Counted from the first letter of the stretch, positions 22,201 through 32,850 are shown. The stretch is DNA of 64,000 nt from Streptomyces qinglanensis (GCF_900111245.1 NZ_FOGO01000001.1:310001-374000), one strand, 5' to 3'. Program-made: numbers and translations. The notes: generated by a model from the letters alone, not told the origin.

Positions 22201-22355
22201 CCGCCGTCCGCCACCTGGTCGTAGTGCGCCGCCGCCCACCCGGCCGCCGCGGCGGGTGCCGCCGCGAGCAGCAGGAATGCCCGCGGGCCGAGCCACCGCA
22301 CCAGCGGCGCGGCACAGCACGCGGCCACGACGTGGACGACGATCAACCACAGCAC
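19290..22355 (-). CDS. mnhA: Na+/H+ antiporter subunit A fused to subunit B
   Basis: The 1021-aa protein contains a NuoL-like MrpA core (about 16 helices, residues 1-560) with V-L-W-E-L-T-T and M-V-K-A-G-V-Y-L carrying the conserved Glu and Lys. The MrpA C-terminal NuoJ-like part (residues 560-740) follows. After a Pro/Gly-rich linker of about 90 residues comes a complete MrpB domain with four helices, beginning near F-E-V-M-A-R-L-V-F-H-P and including S-A-E-N-Q-P-G-G-G-F. It is the first gene of the operon and starts with GTG. No separate mnhB exists nearby, so the fusion supplies both subunits. Confidence 0.93.
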   Translation of the reverse strand: MLWLIVVHVVAACCAAPLVRWLGPRAFLLLAAAPAAAAGWAAAHYDQVADGGALSEHTPWIPALGVDLALRCDALALVMVLIAGGIGALVMLYCAAYFAPGTPQLGAFAGALTAFAGAMLGLVLADDLIVLYVLWELTTVFSFLLIGHSSQYRTNRRAALQALLVTTLGGLVMLVGFLMLGHAAHTYRISRMLADPPGGGALVAGGLVLVLVGALSKSAVWPFSFWLPGAMAAATPVSAYLHAAAMVKAGVYLIARLAPGFADVPPWRPMVLVLGSATMLLGGWRALRETDLKLLLAFGTVSQLGFLTVLVGDGTRDAALAGADVILAHALFKAPLFLTVGAIDHLTGTRDLTRLSGVGRSLPALAAVAVLAGLSMAGLPPLLGFVGKEAAVSALLAAGPGEAWALTAVILGSALTTAYTLRFLWGAFARKGGAPPLAPVTVAPGARVAPLLLGPPLLCALAGLLLGPGSQWLDPLLARYADAFPSGAAPYHLALWHGWGPPLGLSAVSWVLGAALFLAGRPLAALGGRLSQVDGDQVFARSLWALERLSLQVTGAVQRGSLPVYLGTALVVLFGFQTARLIAGAPWPDPGALQWYDSVPQLVVAVGVAGVAVLCVLARQRMKAAVLAGVTGYGAGLLYVLHGAPDLALTQFAVETVSLTVFVLVLRRLPARFPDGSRKWRTRRGVQLVLSVAAGGLLAALLHLCLAARTGPPSGPGLFSATAHEGVRNVVATTLVDLRAWDTMGESAVLAAAAVGVTSLVYLRRRVRVPVAQPVPGTEETGGPPPTAPVAGPGAPTGAVPGSASIALDRSAEAPGTSGESGARAGRRDAWKLPARPGARPHRGSPVAPRRTWLAASSTLAPEGRSVMFEVMARLVFHPIVVLSLYLLFSAENQPGGGFTAGLVAGLALAVRYLAGGRLELAAAAPVDAGFLLGLGLLIITGTGLAGLWLGGSVLASGKVTGDFWLVGPFHAASPVLFDTGVYVLVLGVVLDVLRSLGSEIDRRLERERGTGPAGGGEGRR

Positions 22356-22438
22356 TCACCGAGAATTGCATACATAGCCGCCCAATTCGGACAGGCGGCT
22401 CGCCCCCTGCCTCGACAGGGTCCCGGCGGGCCGGTGTG

Positions 22439-23557
22439 TCAGGAAGCCGGTCCGTCGGCCGTCTTCCGGGACGACCGCGACTTCTCCGCCGCGGGCCGCG
22501 CCTCTCCGGCGCCCTCCTCGCACTCCGAGGACTCCTCGGACGGCTCGGACTCCCCGGACGGCTGGTCCGCTGCGGGCCCGCCGCCCGAGGCCGCACCGTC
22601 CGCGGCATCCCGGCCGCCGCTGCCCGAGGGCGTCTTCGCGTCCTGTTCCGACGCGGCCTCCGCCTCCGTGTCCGAGGCCGGGGCCTCCTGCTCCTCCGGG
22701 GCGGAATCCGCGTCCCCGTCCGGCGCTTCCGGCTGCGGCTCGACGACCTCCTCGCGGCCGGGCCGCTTCTTCGCGGAGACGACGATGTAGAGGACGGCCA
22801 GCAGGAAGACGACGATCGCCGTCCAGTTGTTCAGCCGCATCCCGAACACGTGGTGCGCGTCGTCCACCCGCATGTACTCGATCCAGAACCGCCCCACCGT
22901 GTAGGCCGCCACGTAGAGCGCGAACGCCCGGCCGTGCCCCAGCTTGAACCGGCGGTCGGCCCAGATCACCAGCAGCGCGACCCCGACGCACCACAGCGAC
23001 TCGTACAGGAAAGTGGGGTGGTAGGTCGCCAGATCGGGCGTGTCGACCGGCCGGTGCGCCGGGTCGATCTCCAGGGCCCAGGGCAGATCGGTCGGCCGCC
23101 CGTACAGTTCCTGGTTGAACCAGTTGCCCCAGCGCCCCAGCGCCTGCGCCAGCACGATCCCCGGCGCCACGGCATCCGCGTACGCGGGCAGCGGGATGCC
23201 GCGGCGGCGGCAGCCGATCCAGGCGCCGAGCGCACCCAGCGCGATGGCGCCCCAGATGCCCAGGCCGCCGTCCCAGATGCGGAAGGCGTCGACGGGGTTG
23301 CGGCCCTCGCCGAAGTAGAGCTGGTAGTCGGTGATGACGTGGTACAGCCGACCGCCGAGGAGGCCGAACGGAACAGCCCAGACGGCGATGTCGGCGACCG
23401 TGCCCGGCTGCCCGCCCCGAGCGACCCAGCGGCGCCCGCCGAGCCAGACCGCGGCGAAGACGCCGAGGATGATGCAGAGCGCATAGCCGCGCAGCGGGAG
23501 CGGCCCGAGGTGAATCTCACCGGCCGACGGACTGGGGATAAAGGCAAGGGTCTCCAT
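22439..23557 (-). CDS. lgt: Prolipoprotein diacylglyceryl transferase
   Basis: This 372-aa membrane enzyme transfers diacylglyceryl from phosphatidylglycerol to the lipobox cysteine of prolipoproteins. The family signature G-R-W-G-N-W-F-N-Q-E-L-Y-G lies near residues 145-157, the H-x-x-F-L-Y-E-S motif near 183, and about seven membrane segments are present. A C-terminal acidic Glu/Ser/Ala/Pro-rich tail of about 100 residues is not needed for catalysis. The ATG at 23557 begins M-E-T-L-A-F-I-P-S-P, as in related proteins. It would process the two lipoproteins at the start of this window. Confidence 0.95.
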   Translation of the reverse strand: METLAFIPSPSAGEIHLGPLPLRGYALCIILGVFAAVWLGGRRWVARGGQPGTVADIAVWAVPFGLLGGRLYHVITDYQLYFGEGRNPVDAFRIWDGGLGIWGAIALGALGAWIGCRRRGIPLPAYADAVAPGIVLAQALGRWGNWFNQELYGRPTDLPWALEIDPAHRPVDTPDLATYHPTFLYESLWCVGVALLVIWADRRFKLGHGRAFALYVAAYTVGRFWIEYMRVDDAHHVFGMRLNNWTAIVVFLLAVLYIVVSAKKRPGREEVVEPQPEAPDGDADSAPEEQEAPASDTEAEAASEQDAKTPSGSGGRDAADGAASGGGPAADQPSGESEPSEESSECEEGAGEARPAAEKSRSSRKTADGPAS

Positions 23558-23704
23558 GGCGCCCCTGACGGTACCGTGCCCGGCCGCACGCCGGACAATC
23601 AGCCCGCACAACGGCTGGATAACACCGCGGGGGCGGTTGCCGGACCCCGCGGGCGCGGCCGGGCCCGTGCGAGCGGCCTCCGCCGGCCGGCGAAGGGAGG
23701 TGGA

Positions 23705-24445
23705 CTAGCTCTTCCGCTCCACCAGGTTCCGCAGCCCGTCCGGGGTCAGCGGGTCCGACGCGTCGCTGAAGACGTCCTTGCCGTTCAGCAGGACGGTGGG
23801 GGTGCCCTGGTGGCCGGACGTGCGGAAGTCCTCGTCGGAGCGCTTCACCCAGTCGTCGTGCCGACCGCCGGTCACGCACGAGCGGAACTCGGAGTCGACC
23901 AGTCCCTCCACCTTGCCCGCCAGCCGGATCAGCCGCTCGGTGCTGGCGAACGCGTCCTCCTGCTCGCGGGGCTGGTTGCGGTAGAGCACGTCGTGGTAGG
24001 GACCGAACTTCCCCTTGTCCCGGGCGCACGCCACCGCGTTGGCCGCCTCGTGCGAGCCCCGGCCGCCCATGTTGCCGTCGATGAGCGTCACCAGGTGGTA
24101 CTCGGTCCTGAGCTTGCCCGCCTGCTCCAGGCTCTTGATCGTGTCCCGGAAGGAGTTCTCGAACTGCGCGCACGCCGGGCAGCGGAAGTCCTCGTAGACC
24201 GTGAGCCGGGCCGGGGCGCTGCGCTGCCCCACGGTGACGGGCTTCGCCGACTGCGCGCCCTGGTCGTCGCCGCCCCGGGCGGCGACGGTGATCCCGACCC
24301 CGGCGGCGACGGCCAGCACTCCGGCGACCACCGCGCCCACCTTGAGCGAGCGCCACCGGCGCTCGGCTGTCCTGTCCCGCTCCCGCTCGGCCCGCAGGCG
24401 TTCGCGGGCCGAGCGCTTGCCGCCGTCGTTGCTGTTCTGGCTCAT
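23705..24445 (-). CDS. Membrane-anchored DsbA-like thioredoxin
   Basis: In this 246-aa protein an Arg/Glu-rich cytoplasmic N-terminus (1-35) is followed by one membrane helix (about 36-57) and an extracytoplasmic thioredoxin fold of the DsbA/Thioredoxin_4 type. The active site is F-R-C-P-A-C near residue 88, with a cis-proline T-P-T-V-L near 217. It probably oxidises or isomerises disulfides outside the membrane. The ATG at 24445 is preferred over a GTG one codon upstream. It lies between trpA and lgt, and resembles the protein at 63314 in layout. Confidence 0.9.
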   Translation of the reverse strand: MSQNSNDGGKRSARERLRAERERDRTAERRWRSLKVGAVVAGVLAVAAGVGITVAARGGDDQGAQSAKPVTVGQRSAPARLTVYEDFRCPACAQFENSFRDTIKSLEQAGKLRTEYHLVTLIDGNMGGRGSHEAANAVACARDKGKFGPYHDVLYRNQPREQEDAFASTERLIRLAGKVEGLVDSEFRSCVTGGRHDDWVKRSDEDFRTSGHQGTPTVLLNGKDVFSDASDPLTPDGLRNLVERKS

Positions 24446-24548
24446 CACGCCCGACCCAACGAGAGGGGCCGGTCGCCGACGAACGGGCTGCGCCCTTTTT
24501 CACCCGAAAGAGCCGTTCGGTGGGGTGGGGACGCGACGCCCGGTCCCC

Positions 24549-24581
24549 GGCTCCTCCCGCTTCCGGCAGGCGGGAGGAGCC
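24549..24581 (-). terminator. Terminator downstream of trpA
   Basis: GGCTCCTCCCGC (24549-24560) pairs perfectly with GCGGGAGGAGCC (24570-24581), a 12-bp stem with a nine-base loop. It lies about 90 bases past the trpA stop and should end the trp transcript before the thioredoxin gene. Confidence 0.7.
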
Positions 24582-24672
24582 GGGTGCCCGCCGAGGGCCG
24601 CGGGCCGGGCGAGCCGGAGTACGGCCCGCCCGGCGCCCCGCCCCCGGCGGCGGCCGAGGCGTCAGCCGCGTC

Positions 24673-25545
24673 TCAGCGCCGGACGCCCTCGGCGAGGTCC
24701 GCGGCGAGCTGCCGCACCTCGTCCAGCCCGGCCGCCAGGGTGTCGGCGTCCAGCAGCCGCTTGACGAACGCGGAGCCCACGATGACCCCGTCGGCGAACG
24801 CGGCGACCTCGGCCGCCTGCACGGGGTTGGACACCCCCAGGCCCACACAGACGGGCAGGTCGGTGGTGGAGCGGACCCGCTCGACGAGTTCGCGGGCCTC
24901 CGCGCCCACCGATTCCCGCGTCCCGGTGACTCCCATCAGCGAGGCGGCGTAGACGAAGCCGCTGCCCGCCGCGGTGATCCGGGCCAGGCGCGCGTCCTGG
25001 CTGCTGGGGGCGACGACGAAGACCGTGCCGAGCCCGGCGTGCTCGGCCGCCTTCCGCCATCCCTCGGACTCCTCGACCGGCAGGTCGGGCAGGATGCATC
25101 CGGCCCCGCCCGCCGCCGCCAGCTCCTCGGCGAAGCGCCCGGCGCCGTACCGGTCGACGGGGTTCCAGTACGTCATGACCAGCACCGGCTTCCCGGTCGC
25201 CGCATGCGCCTCGCGGACCGTGCGCAGTACGTCCGCGATCCGCACCCCGCCCTCCAGCGCGATGGTGTCCGCGGTCTGGATGACGGGCCCGTCCATCACC
25301 GGGTCGCTGTGCGGCAGCCCCACCTCGACCACGTCGCAGCCGCTCTCCAGCAGCGCCGTGCAGGCGGCGATGCCGCCGTCGACGGTGGGGAAGCCGGCCG
25401 GGAGGTAGCCGACCAGCGCGGCCCGGTTCTCGGCCCTGGCCTGCGCGAGCGCCTCGTCCAGCAGCCGGACGTTGCCGCCTGCCGCGCCGGAGTTCCCGGT
25501 GCCGCCGGAGGCTCCCGCGTCCGTTCCCTCGGTGTGCCCGCTCAT
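24673..25545 (-). CDS. trpA: Tryptophan synthase alpha subunit
   Basis: This 290-aa TIM barrel cleaves indole-3-glycerol phosphate to indole and glyceraldehyde-3-phosphate. The catalytic Glu is in [15 protein letters not shown] and the catalytic Asp in L-P-D-L-P-V-E-E. The first 25 residues are a Gly/Ala/Ser-rich extension. It overlaps trpB by four bases (ATGA), consistent with the alpha-beta complex being made together. Confidence 0.97.
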   Translation of the reverse strand: MSGHTEGTDAGASGGTGNSGAAGGNVRLLDEALAQARAENRAALVGYLPAGFPTVDGGIAACTALLESGCDVVEVGLPHSDPVMDGPVIQTADTIALEGGVRIADVLRTVREAHAATGKPVLVMTYWNPVDRYGAGRFAEELAAAGGAGCILPDLPVEESEGWRKAAEHAGLGTVFVVAPSSQDARLARITAAGSGFVYAASLMGVTGTRESVGAEARELVERVRSTTDLPVCVGLGVSNPVQAAEVAAFADGVIVGSAFVKRLLDADTLAAGLDEVRQLAADLAEGVRR

Positions 25546-26786
25546 GCCCGCTCCCCTTCCGCGCCGTCCAGCAGGCCGAAGTACCGCGCGGCCGTGTCCA
25601 TGTCCTTGTCGCCGCGGCCCGAGAGGTTCACCAGGACGATCCCCTCGGGGCCCAGCTCCCTGCCCAGGTCCAGGGCGCCCGCCAGCGCGTGCGCGCTCTC
25701 GATGGCCGGGATGATGCCCTCGGTCTCGGAGAGCAGCCGCAGCGCCCGCATCGCCTGGTCGTCGGTGACCGGCCGGTACTCGCCCCGGCCGCTGTCCTTG
25801 AGGTGGGCGTGCTCGGGGCCGATGCCCGGGTAGTCGAGCCCGGCCGAGATCGAGTAGGGCTCGGTGATCTGCCCCTCGTCGTCCTGCAGGACATAGGAGC
25901 GCGAGCCGTGCAGGATGCCGGGCTCGCCCGCGGTCAGCGTGGCCGCGTGTTCACCGGATGCGACGCCGTGCCCGGCCGCCTCGAAGCCGACCAGCCGCAC
26001 ACCGGTGTCCGGCAGGAAGGCGTGGAAGAGGCCGATCGCGTTGGAGCCGCCGCCCACGCAGGCGGCGACGGCGTCCGGCAGCCGTCCGGTGCGCTCCAGG
26101 ACCTGCCGCCGCGCCTCGACGCCGATCACGCGGTGGAAGTCGCGCACGATCTGCGGGAAGGGGTGCGGTCCGGCGACGGTGCCGAAGAGGTAGTGGGTCC
26201 TCTCGACGTTGGCGACCCAGTCGCGGAACGCCTCGTTGATGGCGTCCTTGAGGGTGCGGCTGCCCGAGGCGACGGGGACGACCTCGGCGCCGAGCATCCG
26301 CATCCGGGCGACGTTCAGGGCCTGCCGCTCGGTGTCGATCTCGCCCATGTAGATGGTGCATTCGAGCCCGAAGAGGGCGCACGCGGTGGCCGTGGCCACG
26401 CCGTGCTGACCCGCGCCGGTCTCGGCGATGACCCGGGGCTTGCCCATCCGCTTGGTGAGCAGGGCCTGGCCCAGCACGTTGTTGATCTTGTGCGAGCCGG
26501 TGTGGTTGAGGTCCTCGCGCTTGAGAAGGACCCGGGCACCGCCCGCGTGCTCGGCGAACCGCGTGACCTCGGTCAGCGCGCTGGGCCGACCGGTGTAGTT
26601 GACCAGCAGGTCGTCGAGTTCGGCGGCGAAGGCGGGGTCCGCCTTCGCCTTCTCGTACTCAGCGGCCACCTCGTCGACGGCGGCGACCAGGGCCTCGGGG
26701 ATGAACTTGCCGCCGAACGCACCGAAGTAACCGGCGGCGCTGGGGCTTTGACCCTCGGGATCGGGAATGAAGTAGTCGGACGGCAT
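25542..26786 (-). CDS. trpB: Tryptophan synthase beta subunit
   Basis: This 414-aa PLP enzyme condenses indole with serine. The PLP lysine is in H-T-G-S-H-K-I-N-N, the phosphate-binding loop is G-G-G-S-N-A-I-G, and the start [13 protein letters not shown] is standard for TrpB1. It is 151 bases from trpM upstream and overlaps trpA downstream. Confidence 0.98.
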   Translation of the reverse strand: MPSDYFIPDPEGQSPSAAGYFGAFGGKFIPEALVAAVDEVAAEYEKAKADPAFAAELDDLLVNYTGRPSALTEVTRFAEHAGGARVLLKREDLNHTGSHKINNVLGQALLTKRMGKPRVIAETGAGQHGVATATACALFGLECTIYMGEIDTERQALNVARMRMLGAEVVPVASGSRTLKDAINEAFRDWVANVERTHYLFGTVAGPHPFPQIVRDFHRVIGVEARRQVLERTGRLPDAVAACVGGGSNAIGLFHAFLPDTGVRLVGFEAAGHGVASGEHAATLTAGEPGILHGSRSYVLQDDEGQITEPYSISAGLDYPGIGPEHAHLKDSGRGEYRPVTDDQAMRALRLLSETEGIIPAIESAHALAGALDLGRELGPEGIVLVNLSGRGDKDMDTAARYFGLLDGAEGERA

Positions 26787-26937
26787 ACCGAACGCTGCTC
26801 CTTGCGAGTGGGCTGATGTGACGGCTCCGGGCCCCGGCCCCTCCCCCGGGCTCCGGCCGGCAGCCGGAGGCGCGCCCGCGCGGGGGCGGGCGGGCAGGGG
26901 CGCTCCCCTCAGCGGGGCGCGTACGGGCAGGGGCGGG

Positions 26938-27090
26938 TCAGCGCCATCGGCGGCCGCGGATCACGCCCGGCTCGCACCCGATGTGGTACCGGACGGACCG
27001 GCCGCGCACCCGGCGCGCGGGCGCCCGGCACCCGCGCGGACGGCACCCGCGCGCCAGCGCGAGGGAGCACAGGGAGACCACAGCCGACAT
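26938..27090 (-). CDS. trpM: Small Trp-biosynthesis modulator-like protein TrpM
   Basis: This 50-aa basic protein lies between trpC and trpB, the position of trpM (trpX) in Streptomyces. It begins M-S-A-V-V-S-L-C and ends with [12 protein letters not shown] and R-G-R-R-W-R, which resembles what I recall of TrpM C-termini. It starts six bases after the trpC stop, with GGGAGGG at the end of trpC as the likely ribosome site. S. coelicolor TrpM is described as affecting tryptophan supply and differentiation. It holds four Cys and is very Arg-rich. Identification rests on position and the short conserved tail. Confidence 0.7.
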   Translation of the reverse strand: MSAVVSLCSLALARGCRPRGCRAPARRVRGRSVRYHIGCEPGVIRGRRWR

Positions 27091-27096
27091 CGCGCG

Positions 27097-27918
27097 TCAG
27101 TCCCTCCCGCCGTGGCGGAGCGCCGGGTGGGCGCCCGCGGCCACGAGGTCGGAGACCGCGGTGCGCGGGTCCTTGCCCGTCACCAGCGACTCTCCCACCA
27201 GAACGGCGTCGGCCCCTTCGTTCGCGTACGCGATCAGATCGTGCGGACCGCGGACACCGGACTCGGCGACCTTGACGACGTGGTCGGGGATCTCGGGGGC
27301 GATCCGGGTGAAGTTGCCGCGGTCCACCTCCAGGGTCTTCAGGTTCCGCGCGTTGACGCCGATGATCTTCGCCCCGGCCGCCAGCGCCCGCTCCGCCTCG
27401 TCCTCGTCGTGCACCTCGACCAGCGGGGTGAGACCGATGGACTCGGCGCGCTCGATCAGCGAGACCAGGGCCTCCTGCTCCAGCGCGGCGACGATCAGCA
27501 GCACCAGGTCGGCGCCGTGCGCGCGGGCCTCCCACAACTGGTAGGAGGAGAAGACGAAGTCCTTGCGCAGGACGGGGATGTCGACGCGGGCCCGGACCGC
27601 CTCCAGGTCCGCGAGCGAGCCGCCGAACCGGCGGCGCTCGGTGAGGACGGAGATGACGGCGGCGCCGCCCGCCTCGTAGTCGGCGGCGAGACCGGCCGGG
27701 TCGGCGATGGCCGCCAGCGCACCCTTGGACGGGCTGGAGCGCTTCACCTCGCAGATCACCCGCACCCCGGCGGTGCTGTCGCCCTTGAGTGCCGCGAGCC
27801 CGTCCCTGGCCTGGGGTGCCCGGGCGACGCGCTCCTTGAGCTCCTCGAGGCTGACGCGCGCCTGCCGCTCGGCGAGGTCTTCCCGCACGCCTTCGATGAT
27901 CTCGTCGAGCACACTCAC
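27097..27918 (-). CDS. trpC: Indole-3-glycerol phosphate synthase
   Basis: This 273-aa TIM barrel has the family motifs [10 protein letters not shown] near residue 58, V-L-R-K-D-F near 110 and A-E-S-G-V near 210. It converts carboxyphenylamino-deoxyribulose phosphate to indole-glycerol phosphate. The GTG at 27918 follows a perfect AGGAGG at seven bases; the longer frame upstream lacks this. Its upstream gap of 220 bases suggests an own promoter for trpC-M-B-A. Confidence 0.97.
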   Translation of the reverse strand: MSVLDEIIEGVREDLAERQARVSLEELKERVARAPQARDGLAALKGDSTAGVRVICEVKRSSPSKGALAAIADPAGLAADYEAGGAAVISVLTERRRFGGSLADLEAVRARVDIPVLRKDFVFSSYQLWEARAHGADLVLLIVAALEQEALVSLIERAESIGLTPLVEVHDEDEAERALAAGAKIIGVNARNLKTLEVDRGNFTRIAPEIPDHVVKVAESGVRGPHDLIAYANEGADAVLVGESLVTGKDPRTAVSDLVAAGAHPALRHGGRD

Positions 27919-28138
27919 CGAGCGGCCTCCTTGCTGGCTGGGGTTCGGGCTGGATACGGGTCGGCACCGCGCTGGCGGCGGAAAAAGGTTCCGGGGCGCT
28001 CCTCGGAGGCGGAGCAGGGGATGGTCGGGTGGGCCACTGTGATGGTATCCGCCCCGGCACGGAGGTCCCGCATCCGGTTGATCACAGTCCCATATAGCGG
28101 ACAAATCACCGCCCCGGTGGCCGTGCGGACGCGGCTGC
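27919..28138 (-). promoter_or_regulatory. Probable promoter region of trpC-M-B-A
   Basis: The minus strand carries an AT-rich island GATTTGTCCGCTATATGGG and a repeated GTGAT about 20 bases apart (28080-28115). No Trp-rich leader peptide and no terminator/antiterminator pair is visible, so a classical attenuator is not supported. A 99-codon open frame here lacks a good start. Confidence 0.35.
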
Positions 28139-28534
28139 TCAGGGAGCCAGGCCGACTCCGAGGGGCGTATTCCGGACAACCGTGAAGGCGACCGCCAGCG
28201 CCCCGAGAGCCCACCAGTGCCAGGCCCGCAGCCGCACCGGGAAGGAGTAGCGGCGGCCCCGGACCGCACCGGCGGCCCAGTGCAGCCAGCCCAGCGCGAA
28301 GCCCGCGAAGAGCAGCACGGCGAGGACGTTGGAGCCCAGCGCGGTGCCCAGGTCCCCCTGGGTGACGGCGTGCGCGCTGCGCAGCCCGCCGCAGCCGGGG
28401 CAGTACAGGCCGGCGACGGTCAGGAACGGGCAGGCCGGGTAGTGGCCGGGCTCGTTGGGGTCGACGACGGCCACGACGGCGAAGGCCGCGCCCACCGCGG
28501 CGAGACTGCCGAGGGGCACGGCCAGTCGCGGCAC
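28139..28534 (-). CDS. DUF2752 membrane protein
   Basis: This 131-aa protein has about three membrane helices and the DUF2752 signature: [19 protein letters not shown] near residues 36-53, with three Cys. The GTG at 28534 is the only usable start. It sits in a run of small membrane-protein genes between trpE and trpC. The function is unknown; the C-P-G-C-G motif could bind a metal or act in redox chemistry. Confidence 0.8.
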   Translation of the reverse strand: MPRLAVPLGSLAAVGAAFAVVAVVDPNEPGHYPACPFLTVAGLYCPGCGGLRSAHAVTQGDLGTALGSNVLAVLLFAGFALGWLHWAAGAVRGRRYSFPVRLRAWHWWALGALAVAFTVVRNTPLGVGLAP

Positions 28535-28581
28535 CGCTCCGATGAGGCGGTGCCGCGCGGTCGCGGCGTCCTGCCGGTCGT

Positions 28582-28860
28582 TCAGGAGTGCGCCTTGCCG
28601 GCGACCGGCCGGTGCGCCTGCTCGTGCGCCAGCTTGTGGGCCTGCGCCTGCTCGGCCGTCAGACCGGGGGACTTCGACTGGCCCATCCCCGCCGCCCGCA
28701 TGATGCCGCCGATCACAGCGCCCGCCCCGATGACGACCAGCCCTGCGATCACACCGACGGGCTGCGCCAGCACCACGAAGGCGGAGGCGACGCAGAAGCC
28801 GACGAAGGCGATGATCGAGCCGGTCCAGGCGGCCGGGGTGTGTCCGTGGCTGTGCGCCAT
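28582..28860 (-). CDS. HGxxPAAW motif small membrane protein
   Basis: The 92-aa protein begins M-A-H-S-H-G-H-T-P-A-A-W, the signature that names this actinobacterial family. Two membrane helices (about 13-33 and 37-58) and a His/Ala-rich amphipathic tail follow. AGGAG lies six bases before the ATG. The family is regularly found next to trp genes in Streptomyces, but its role is unknown. Confidence 0.9.
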   Translation of the reverse strand: MAHSHGHTPAAWTGSIIAFVGFCVASAFVVLAQPVGVIAGLVVIGAGAVIGGIMRAAGMGQSKSPGLTAEQAQAHKLAHEQAHRPVAGKAHS

Positions 28861-29021
28861 GAATGCTCCTTGAGTCACAACATGAGGTGGGGCCACCCGG
28901 CCCGTTCGCCGCCCATTCTCCCCCTTCCGCGCCCGCGCGGGGGCACGGGGGTCGTCCGTACGGACCGCGGCGGGCCGCGCACCGGTGCCGGGCACGGGCG
29001 CGGGCACCGCGGGGCCGCGGC

Positions 29022-29734
29022 TCAGGCGGTGCCGTGCGTGGGGTCCTCGCCGCGGTCCAGGGCCTTCCACAGGTCCTCTGGCCGGTCGGGATCGACGCGC
29101 CGCGCGCGGGCGGCCGCGCGCTGCCGCAGCGGGGTGCGCTCGTAGCGGGCGCTGCCGGACATCGAGGGCCAGCCGGCTCCGTAGCGCAGCGCCAGCAGCC
29201 CGGCGACCAGGAGCAGTGCGCCGCCCACCGCCGACACGTACGGCCAGGCGCTCACCTCGACGGCGCCGATACCGCTGTCGGTCAGGCCGCTGGTCTTGGC
29301 AGCCTCGGCGGAGAGCGCACCGGTGTCGTCGGCCCCCAGCAGCGCCGAGGCCAGCACGGCGGCGCCGCACAACGCCAGCAGCCCGGCGACGATCCGGCGG
29401 CCGGCGCGGCGTACGGCGAAGACGGCGACGAGCGCGGCGAGGCCGACCAGCGCCAGTGCGCTGGGCAGGCCGGTGACGTCACCGCCCTCGGCGCTGACCG
29501 GCACCTGGCCCTGGGCGAACTCGGCCGTGGAGGTGCTCCAGGTCTGCCCTGCGGAGATCAGCGCGAGGGCCGCGCCCACCGCGCCGCACAGCAGAGCCGC
29601 CGCCAGCGCGGTGCGGGGCGCCCGGGAGCGCGACGCGCCCGGTCGCCCGGCGTCCGGGGCGGGCTCCGCTTCCGGCCGGCCGGGGTGCGGGCCCCCCTCG
29701 GTGCCGTCCGGGTCCGGCGCGGGGGTCGAAGAAG

Positions 29735-29738
<4 letters not shown>
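29022..29738 (-). CDS. TIGR02234 Trp-associated membrane protein
   Basis: In this 238-aa protein a Pro/Gly/Glu-rich N-terminus of about 40 residues is followed by a helix, an extracytoplasmic loop, two further helices (about 90-135) and a fourth near 165-185. A basic cytoplasmic tail ends it. The start overlaps the trpE stop by four bases, so it is translated from the trpE message. The family is defined by its place in actinobacterial trp operons; a transport or accessory role has been guessed but is not shown here. Confidence 0.88.
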
Positions 29739-31252
<1,514 letters not shown>

Positions 31253-31405
31253 GGCGCCTCACCCTACTGGTCCGGCGGCGGCCCGGCGTCGAGGTCACCG
31301 GCCGCGGGGCAGCGGAGCGTCGGTTCCGGGGCGGCGGGCCACCGGTTCCGCGGCGGGCGGCCACGGCGCCGTCGCCACCGGTTCTGCGGCGGCGGGCTGT
31401 CGGCG

Positions 31406-31765
31406 TCACCGCTCCCGGGGCAGCAGCACGTCCGCGTCGAAGCAGGTGCGGCTGCCGGTGTGGCAGGCGGCCCCGGTCTGGTCGACCTGCACCAGCACGG
31501 TGTCCGCGTCGCAGTCCAGCGCCACGGACTTGACCCGCTGCACATGCCCCGAGGTGTCGCCCTTCACCCAGTACTCGCCGCGGCTGCGGCTCCAGTACGT
31601 GGCGCGTCCGGTGGTGAGGGTGCGGTGCAGGGCCTCGTCGTCCATCCACCCCAGCATCAGCACCTCCCCGGTGTCGTACTGCTGGGCGACGGCGGGCAGC
31701 AGCCCGTCCGGGTTGCGCTTGAGCCTGGCGGCGACGGCGGGGTCGAGGGTGCTCTCCTGGGACAT
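31406..31765 (-). CDS. hisI: Phosphoribosyl-AMP cyclohydrolase
   Basis: This 119-aa enzyme opens the adenine ring in histidine synthesis. Metal-site motifs are D-C-D-A-D near residue 84 and C-H-T-G-S-R-T-C-F near 100. There is no fused HisE domain. The ATG at 31765 has GGAG just upstream. It is separated from the main his operon and precedes trpE by 153 bases on the same strand, linking his and trp expression. Confidence 0.95.
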   Translation of the reverse strand: MSQESTLDPAVAARLKRNPDGLLPAVAQQYDTGEVLMLGWMDDEALHRTLTTGRATYWSRSRGEYWVKGDTSGHVQRVKSVALDCDADTVLVQVDQTGAACHTGSRTCFDADVLLPRER

Positions 31766-31950
31766 GGCTCCATTGTCCCGCACCTGTCCCGCACTCCGCG
31801 TACCGCTCGGCGCGGAGCGCGGCCGGGACCGCACGTGCGGAGAGCCGCACCGGAACGGCGCGACCGGGCGGCACCGCGCCGGACACGCCGCGCACACGCC
31901 CGGGCACCCACAGCTCCCCGTACCCGCCCCGCGCGCCGTACGCTTGCGGT

Positions 31951-32583
31951 ATGTCGACCCATGCCAAGCGTGAACGTCTGCTGCTCGCCGATCTCTTGGA
32001 GGCCAACGGCCCGGACGCGCCCACCCTGTGCGAGGGATGGCGTACCCGGGACCTGGCCGCGCACGTCGTCGTGCGCGAACGCCGCGGAGACGCGGCCGGC
32101 GGTCTGCTGATCAAGCAGCTCGCGCCCCGACTGGAGCGGGTGCAGGCCGAGTTCGCCGCCAAGCCGTACGACGAGCTGATCCATCTCATCCGCACCGGCC
32201 CGCCCCGGATGTCGCCCTTCGCGCTCAAGCAGGTGGACGAGGCGGCCAACACGGTCGAGTTCTTCATCCACGGCGAGGACGTTCGCCGTGCCCAGCCCGA
32301 CTGGGCGCGGCGCGAACTGGATCCCGTCTTCGAGGACACGCTGTGGCGCCGGCTGGAGACGGCTGCCCGGATGTATGGGCGCAAGGCGCCGGTCGGCCTG
32401 GTGCTGCGCCGCCCCGACGGCCAGACGGCGGTCGCCCGGCGCGGCACCCCGGTCGTGACCGCCGTCGGCGCCCCCTCGGAGCTGCTGCTGTTCGTCTCCG
32501 GCCGCACCGAGCAGGCGGACGTGGAACTGGACGGCGACAAGGAGGCGCTCGCCCGCCTCGCCGAGGCCGGCCTCGGCATGTAG
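31951..32583 (+). CDS. TIGR03085 family protein (DinB/MDMPI-like)
   Basis: This 210-aa protein is of the actinobacterial TIGR03085 family, related to mycothiol-dependent maleylpyruvate isomerase/DinB helical bundles. L-C-E-G-W-x-x-x-D-L-A-A-H is near residues 27-39 and [10 protein letters not shown] near 104-113, giving His residues for a metal site. It is transcribed divergently from hisI with a 185-base shared upstream region. The substrate is unknown. Confidence 0.85.
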   Translation: MSTHAKRERLLLADLLEANGPDAPTLCEGWRTRDLAAHVVVRERRGDAAGGLLIKQLAPRLERVQAEFAAKPYDELIHLIRTGPPRMSPFALKQVDEAANTVEFFIHGEDVRRAQPDWARRELDPVFEDTLWRRLETAARMYGRKAPVGLVLRRPDGQTAVARRGTPVVTAVGAPSELLLFVSGRTEQADVELDGDKEALARLAEAGLGM

Positions 32584-32652
32584 TCCGGTGCCGGCGCCGG
32601 GAGTGCCCGGCGCCGGGAATGCTCCGGCCCGGCCCGCCGCGGCGCCGTCCGT

Positions 32653-32708
32653 GCCGTCCGTACGGGGCGCCGTCCACGTGCGACGCCGTCCGTATGGGGC
32701 GCCGTCCC
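32653..32708. repeat. 16-bp tandem repeat in an intergenic gap
   Basis: GCCGTCCGTACGGGGC (32653-32668), GCCGTCCACGTGCGAC (32669-32684), GCCGTCCGTATGGGGC (32685-32700) and the start of a fourth unit follow head to tail. Units 1 and 3 differ by one base. They lie between the TIGR03085 gene and the serine hydrolase gene; nothing else is visible in that 267-base gap. Confidence 0.75.
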
Positions 32709-32850
32709 GGAGCCGGAACCGGGCAGTACACCGATGTGCGCCCCCCGGTCCGCGCCGGGCGCCGCCCCCAAGGCGGGGCAGGGGCGGGTACGGGGACGGC
32801 TCAGGGTGTTCCCGGATGGAGCGCGGGGACGGCGCCGGGAGGGTGGAGTC

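Noticed and set aside
27919..28138. Possible tryptophan attenuator before trpC
   Set aside because: No run of Trp codons and no alternative hairpin pair could be seen, nor before trpE.
27915..28214. 99-codon frame upstream of trpC
   Set aside because: It overlaps DUF2752, lacks a good start and shows no protein-like composition. The region is better read as a promoter.
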